From contig CALUGU010000007.1 in NCBI GenBank assembly GCA_944320255.1, forward strand, positions 1-52,510: a stretch of DNA of 52,510 nt, read 5' to 3'. The translations under genes and the position numbers were made by a program. The DNA comes from an uncultured Prevotella sp. GTDB taxonomy: Bacteria > Bacteroidota > Bacteroidia > Bacteroidales > Bacteroidaceae. The notes under the pieces were generated by a model. The model was not told where the DNA came from and searched no databases. It saw only the letters and a program-made list of their open reading frames with translations. Of the stretch, positions 49,904-52,510 are shown piece by piece. Each line of letters opens with the position of its first letter. The first letter of the stretch is position 1.

Positions 49904-50866
49904 ATGCTAAAAGTCTTGAGAAATGCAATCGGGAAGGTTAAGTCGGCTTACGCCAACGTGCGTAACGCCTGTTCACGCTTCAGCGCTTGGCAGCGCAAGG
50001 GTGTGGCGGCGCAGCCCCTTTCGGCCGTCACGCACGTCTGCCTTAACTGCCGCACGGCCTTCACCGGCAACTTCTGCCCGCGCTGCGGACAGTCGGCCGG
50101 GGTGGCGCGCTTCACGTTGCGCCACGCGCTGAGCAAGACTTTGGAGGTGTGGGGACTGGGCAACCGCAGCCTGCCGCGCACGCTCTGGCATCTCATTTAC
50201 CGCCCCGGCTACATGATTGGCGACTATCTTGAAGGCCGCCAGGCACCGTATTTCCCTCCCGTAAAGATGCTCTTTCTCGTCACCGCGGCGTTTGTCGTCA
50301 CGCAGCACGTCGTAGCCCCGGAGGCGATGGATAAGATTTACGGTGACGCCGCCACGCGCCTGTCCGAGCAGAAGATCGACATTCCCGACGGCGAAGGGGC
50401 CTATCCGGGCAAGCGATACTTTCTTGAGGGGATGAACAACTTTATCGACGCGTTCGACAACGTTACCAACTTCTTCCAGCAAAACCAGGCGATTGAACTC
50501 ATCTTGGGCCACAGCCTTTTCGCCTTGGTTACAGTGCGGGTGTTCCGCAGGTCGCCGTCGCGCCCGAAGCTGAACCTCACCGAATGCTTTTTCGCTCAAA
50601 TCCTGATAGCCAGCCAGCTCATGGTGGTGTCGATGGCGTGCATCATCGCCACACAGGGCAGCCGGTGGATGGACAACATGTACGCCATGCCTACGTGGCT
50701 GCTGATGCTCGTCCTGCTCTACGACTACAAGCAGCTCTACGGCTTCGGCCTGCTGCGCACGGCGTGGTACACCCTGAAAGTGCTCATAGGCTGGTGGGTG
50801 TTGATGTTCCTGCTGCTCGTAGGATGGATGGCGACGAGCGTGGCGTGGACGGCGGTAAACAATTAA
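49904..50866 (+). CDS. DUF3667 family membrane protein
   Basis: A 320-residue protein. Its first third has the DUF3667 zinc-ribbon signature CLNCRTAFTGNFCPRCGQSA, followed by the family block LRHALSKTLEVWGLGNRSLP and then YRPGYMIGDYLEGRQAPYFP. Four or five membrane segments follow (PVKMLFLVTAAFVVTQHVV, then three close to the C-terminus). The zinc ribbon faces the cytoplasm by charge distribution. The function is unknown; members are common in Bacteroidetes and vary in copy number. The ATG at 49904 was chosen because upstream codons overlap the promoter. The stop codon lies inside the left arm of a 37-bp palindrome. Confidence 0.85.
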   Translation: MLKVLRNAIGKVKSAYANVRNACSRFSAWQRKGVAAQPLSAVTHVCLNCRTAFTGNFCPRCGQSAGVARFTLRHALSKTLEVWGLGNRSLPRTLWHLIYRPGYMIGDYLEGRQAPYFPPVKMLFLVTAAFVVTQHVVAPEAMDKIYGDAATRLSEQKIDIPDGEGAYPGKRYFLEGMNNFIDAFDNVTNFFQQNQAIELILGHSLFALVTVRVFRRSPSRPKLNLTECFFAQILIASQLMVVSMACIIATQGSRWMDNMYAMPTWLLMLVLLYDYKQLYGFGLLRTAWYTLKVLIGWWVLMFLLLVGWMATSVAWTAVNN

Positions 50867-50959
50867 GAATTAAGAGTTAAGAATTAAGAAAATATGCCTT
50901 GAAGGTGAAAACATCCAGCAAAGCATATTTTCTTAATTCTTAACTCTTAATTCTTAATT
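50861..50959. repeat. 37-bp perfect inverted repeat between the DUF3667 gene and clpB
   Basis: Arm 50861-50897 (starting AATTAAGAATTAAGAGTTAA and ending AAAATATGC) is the exact reverse complement of 50923-50959; the loop is 25 nt. It spans the DUF3667 stop codon and lies 10 bp from the clpB stop on the other strand, so it can end both convergent transcripts. It belongs to the same family as 1975-2058. Confidence 0.92.
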
Positions 50960-50969
50960 CACAAAAACA

Positions 50970-52510
50970 TCAATTACGAAAAACCAGTCCGTCACTTCCT
51001 GCGTCAACGACTATCGGCTTCGTGCGGTCAACAGTGCCGCCGAGGAGCTGCTTGCTCAGGTCGTTGAGCATGTAACGCTGTATGGCCCGCTTTACGGGAC
51101 GTGCGCCGAACTCCGGGTCGAAGCCCGCCGAGGCGAGGAAGCCGATGGCCGCCGGGGTGACGTCGAGCGTCACGTCCTGCTGCTCCAGCATCTTCTTGAC
51201 GCCGTTTACCTGAAGCCTTACAACGTCGGCGATTTGCTCCTTTGTCAACGGCAGGAACATTATTGTCTCGTCGATACGGTTGAGGAACTCCGGGCGGATG
51301 GTCTTCTTCAGCATCTCCATCACCGTCTTCTTCGTCTTCTCGATAACGGCGTCGCGGTTGGCGTCGCTTATGTGCTCGAACTCCGACTGTATGTACTGGC
51401 TTCCGAGGTTTGAAGTCATGATGATGATCGTGTTCTTGAAGTTCACCGTGCGCCCCTTGTTGTCGGTCAGCCGGCCGTCGTCGAGCACCTGTAAGAGGAT
51501 GTTGAACACGTCGGGATGCGCCTTCTCAATCTCGTCGAAGAGCACAACGGAGTAGGGTTTGCGCCTTACCGCCTCGGTGAGTTGCCCGCCCTCGTCGTAA
51601 CCAACGTATCCCGGAGGCGCGCCGATGAGCCTCGACACGCTGAACTTCTCTTGGTATTCGCTCATGTCGATACGTGTCATCATCGTCTCGTCGTTGAACA
51701 GATACTCGGCCAAAGCCTTCGCCAGCTCCGTCTTGCCGACGCCGGTCGTGCCGAGGAAGATGAACGACGCTATCGGCCTCTTTGGGTCTTGAAGGCCCGC
51801 GCGGCTGCGCCTTACGGCGTCGCTCACGGCCTCTATGGCCTCGTCTTGGCCTATTACACGCTTGTGAAGCTCCTCTTCAAGGTGCAGAAGTTTGTCTTTC
51901 TCGCTCTGCATCATACGTGTGACGGGTATCCCGGTCCAGCGACTTACCACCTCGGCGATGTCGTCTGCGGTGACTTCTTCACGTATCATGGCGTTCCCGT
52001 CCTGGGTAGAACGCAGTTGAGCTTGTATGCTCTTGATGTCGTCTTCGAGCTGTTTCAGCTTGCTGTAACGTATTTCAGCCACGCGCTCATAGTTGCCCTC
52101 GCGCTCCGCGCGCTCGGCCTCGAAGCGCAGTTGCTCCATCTGCTGCTTGTCCTGCTGTATCTTGTTGACGAGCGCCTTCTCGCCTTCCCACTTCGCACGG
52201 AACGCCTTTTCCTTGTCGCGAAGCTCCGCGATGTCCTTGTCGAGCTGGGCTATCTTGGCGGTGTCGTTCTCCCGTTTGATGGCCTCGCGCTCTATTTCGA
52301 GCTGCTTCAGGCGGCGGGTTATCTCGTCAAGTTCCTCCGGCACGGAGTCGCGTTCCATCCTCAGCTTGGCCGCGGCCTCGTCCATGAGGTCGATGGCCTT
52401 GTCGGGCAGGAAGCGGTCTGATATGTAACGCTCCGACAACTTGACGGCGGCTATGCACGCATCGTCCTGGATACGCACCTTGTGGTGGTTCTCGTAGCGT
52501 TCCTTCAGGC
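50970..52510 (-). CDS. clpB: ATP-dependent chaperone ClpB, C-terminal part
   Basis: The reverse strand from the window end encodes about 513 residues of ClpB, the disaggregase that works with DnaK. It enters at LKERYENHHKVRIQDD in the first AAA+ module, about 350 residues into a normal 860-residue protein. Present are AIDLMDEAAAKLRME, the coiled-coil M domain (DKDIAELRDKEKAFRAKWEG to EREGNYERVAEIRYSKLKQL), and the second AAA+ module: Walker A FLGTTGVGKTELAKALAEYL, the pore loop of RLIGAPPGYVGYDEGGQLTE, Walker B VVLFDEIEKAHPDVF, and the RPEFLNRIDETIMF region. The N-terminal domain and first Walker A lie outside the window. It ends in a hydrophobic SDGLVFRN tail. Confidence 0.97.
   Translation of the reverse strand, partial: LKERYENHHKVRIQDDACIAAVKLSERYISDRFLPDKAIDLMDEAAAKLRMERDSVPEELDEITRRLKQLEIEREAIKRENDTAKIAQLDKDIAELRDKEKAFRAKWEGEKALVNKIQQDKQQMEQLRFEAERAEREGNYERVAEIRYSKLKQLEDDIKSIQAQLRSTQDGNAMIREEVTADDIAEVVSRWTGIPVTRMMQSEKDKLLHLEEELHKRVIGQDEAIEAVSDAVRRSRAGLQDPKRPIASFIFLGTTGVGKTELAKALAEYLFNDETMMTRIDMSEYQEKFSVSRLIGAPPGYVGYDEGGQLTEAVRRKPYSVVLFDEIEKAHPDVFNILLQVLDDGRLTDNKGRTVNFKNTIIIMTSNLGSQYIQSEFEHISDANRDAVIEKTKKTVMEMLKKTIRPEFLNRIDETIMFLPLTKEQIADVVRLQVNGVKKMLEQQDVTLDVTPAAIGFLASAGFDPEFGARPVKRAIQRYMLNDLSKQLLGGTVDRTKPIVVDAGSDGLVFRN

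Overview
The window looks like a chromosomal segment of a Bacteroidales bacterium, most likely Prevotella or a close relative. Four things point there: G+C-rich coding with A+T-rich spacers; promoters of the Bacteroidetes type (TTTG, 19-21 nt, TAnnTTTG) instead of -35/-10 boxes; almost no Shine-Dalgarno sequences; and phylum-typical genes and fusions (MurF-Alr fusion, Fkp, GSCFA, DUF3098, DUF4954, DUF3667, class II NrdJ, MCE protein next to an amidase). No rRNA, tRNA, CRISPR array, integrase or transposase was seen.

Layout. 1-1517: end of rpsO with its terminator, a reverse-strand HigB/HigA toxin-antitoxin pair with its own promoter and dyad operator, and two small membrane ORFs. 1528-6093 (reverse): ftsX, DUF3098, uppP, truB, queA, folK. 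6843-12401 (forward): a YfhO-family membrane protein and the bifunctional fucokinase/GDP-fucose pyrophosphorylase Fkp. 12653-16242 (forward): an A+T-rich restriction-modification island with a TdeIII-like endonuclease, a protein fusing two DNA methyltransferases, and an HNH nuclease. 16291-24025 (forward): GSCFA protein, MurF-Alr, a hexuronate-type MFS transporter and a BtuB-like TonB receptor, with a reverse-strand pair of tiny membrane proteins in between. 24298-31492 (reverse): dnaA, MCE/MlaD protein, amidase, folB, B12-dependent nrdJ. 32015-40526 (forward): nitroreductase, a candidate structured RNA, nhaA and a three-gene RND efflux operon. 40690-49308 (reverse): class I fumarase, a zeta-toxin remnant with intact upstream partner, M16 peptidase, DUF4954 protein, hflX. 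49674-52510: LacI-type palindrome, candidate small RNA, DUF3667 gene (forward) and the 3' part of clpB (reverse, running off the window).

Most of the content is core metabolism and envelope biology: cell wall (UppP, MurF-Alr, FtsX, amidase), folate (FolK, FolB), tRNA modification (TruB, QueA), replication (DnaA, NrdJ), ion balance and efflux (NhaA, RND). The accessory parts are the HigBA module, the restriction island and the decayed zeta system.

The spacers are full of dispersed repeats from at least four families: AATTAAGA-type long palindromes, GACAAGCAGACAAG-type repeats, paired CTCCCTCCCTTCGGGAGGG arms, and GCGATTTGCCGTAAATCG/AAAAGACGGC arrays. The strongest leads for something undescribed are the restriction island with the order nuclease, fused beta+alpha methyltransferase, HNH nuclease, and two promoter-plus-terminator units (32917-33248 and 49716-49857) that look like non-coding RNA genes.
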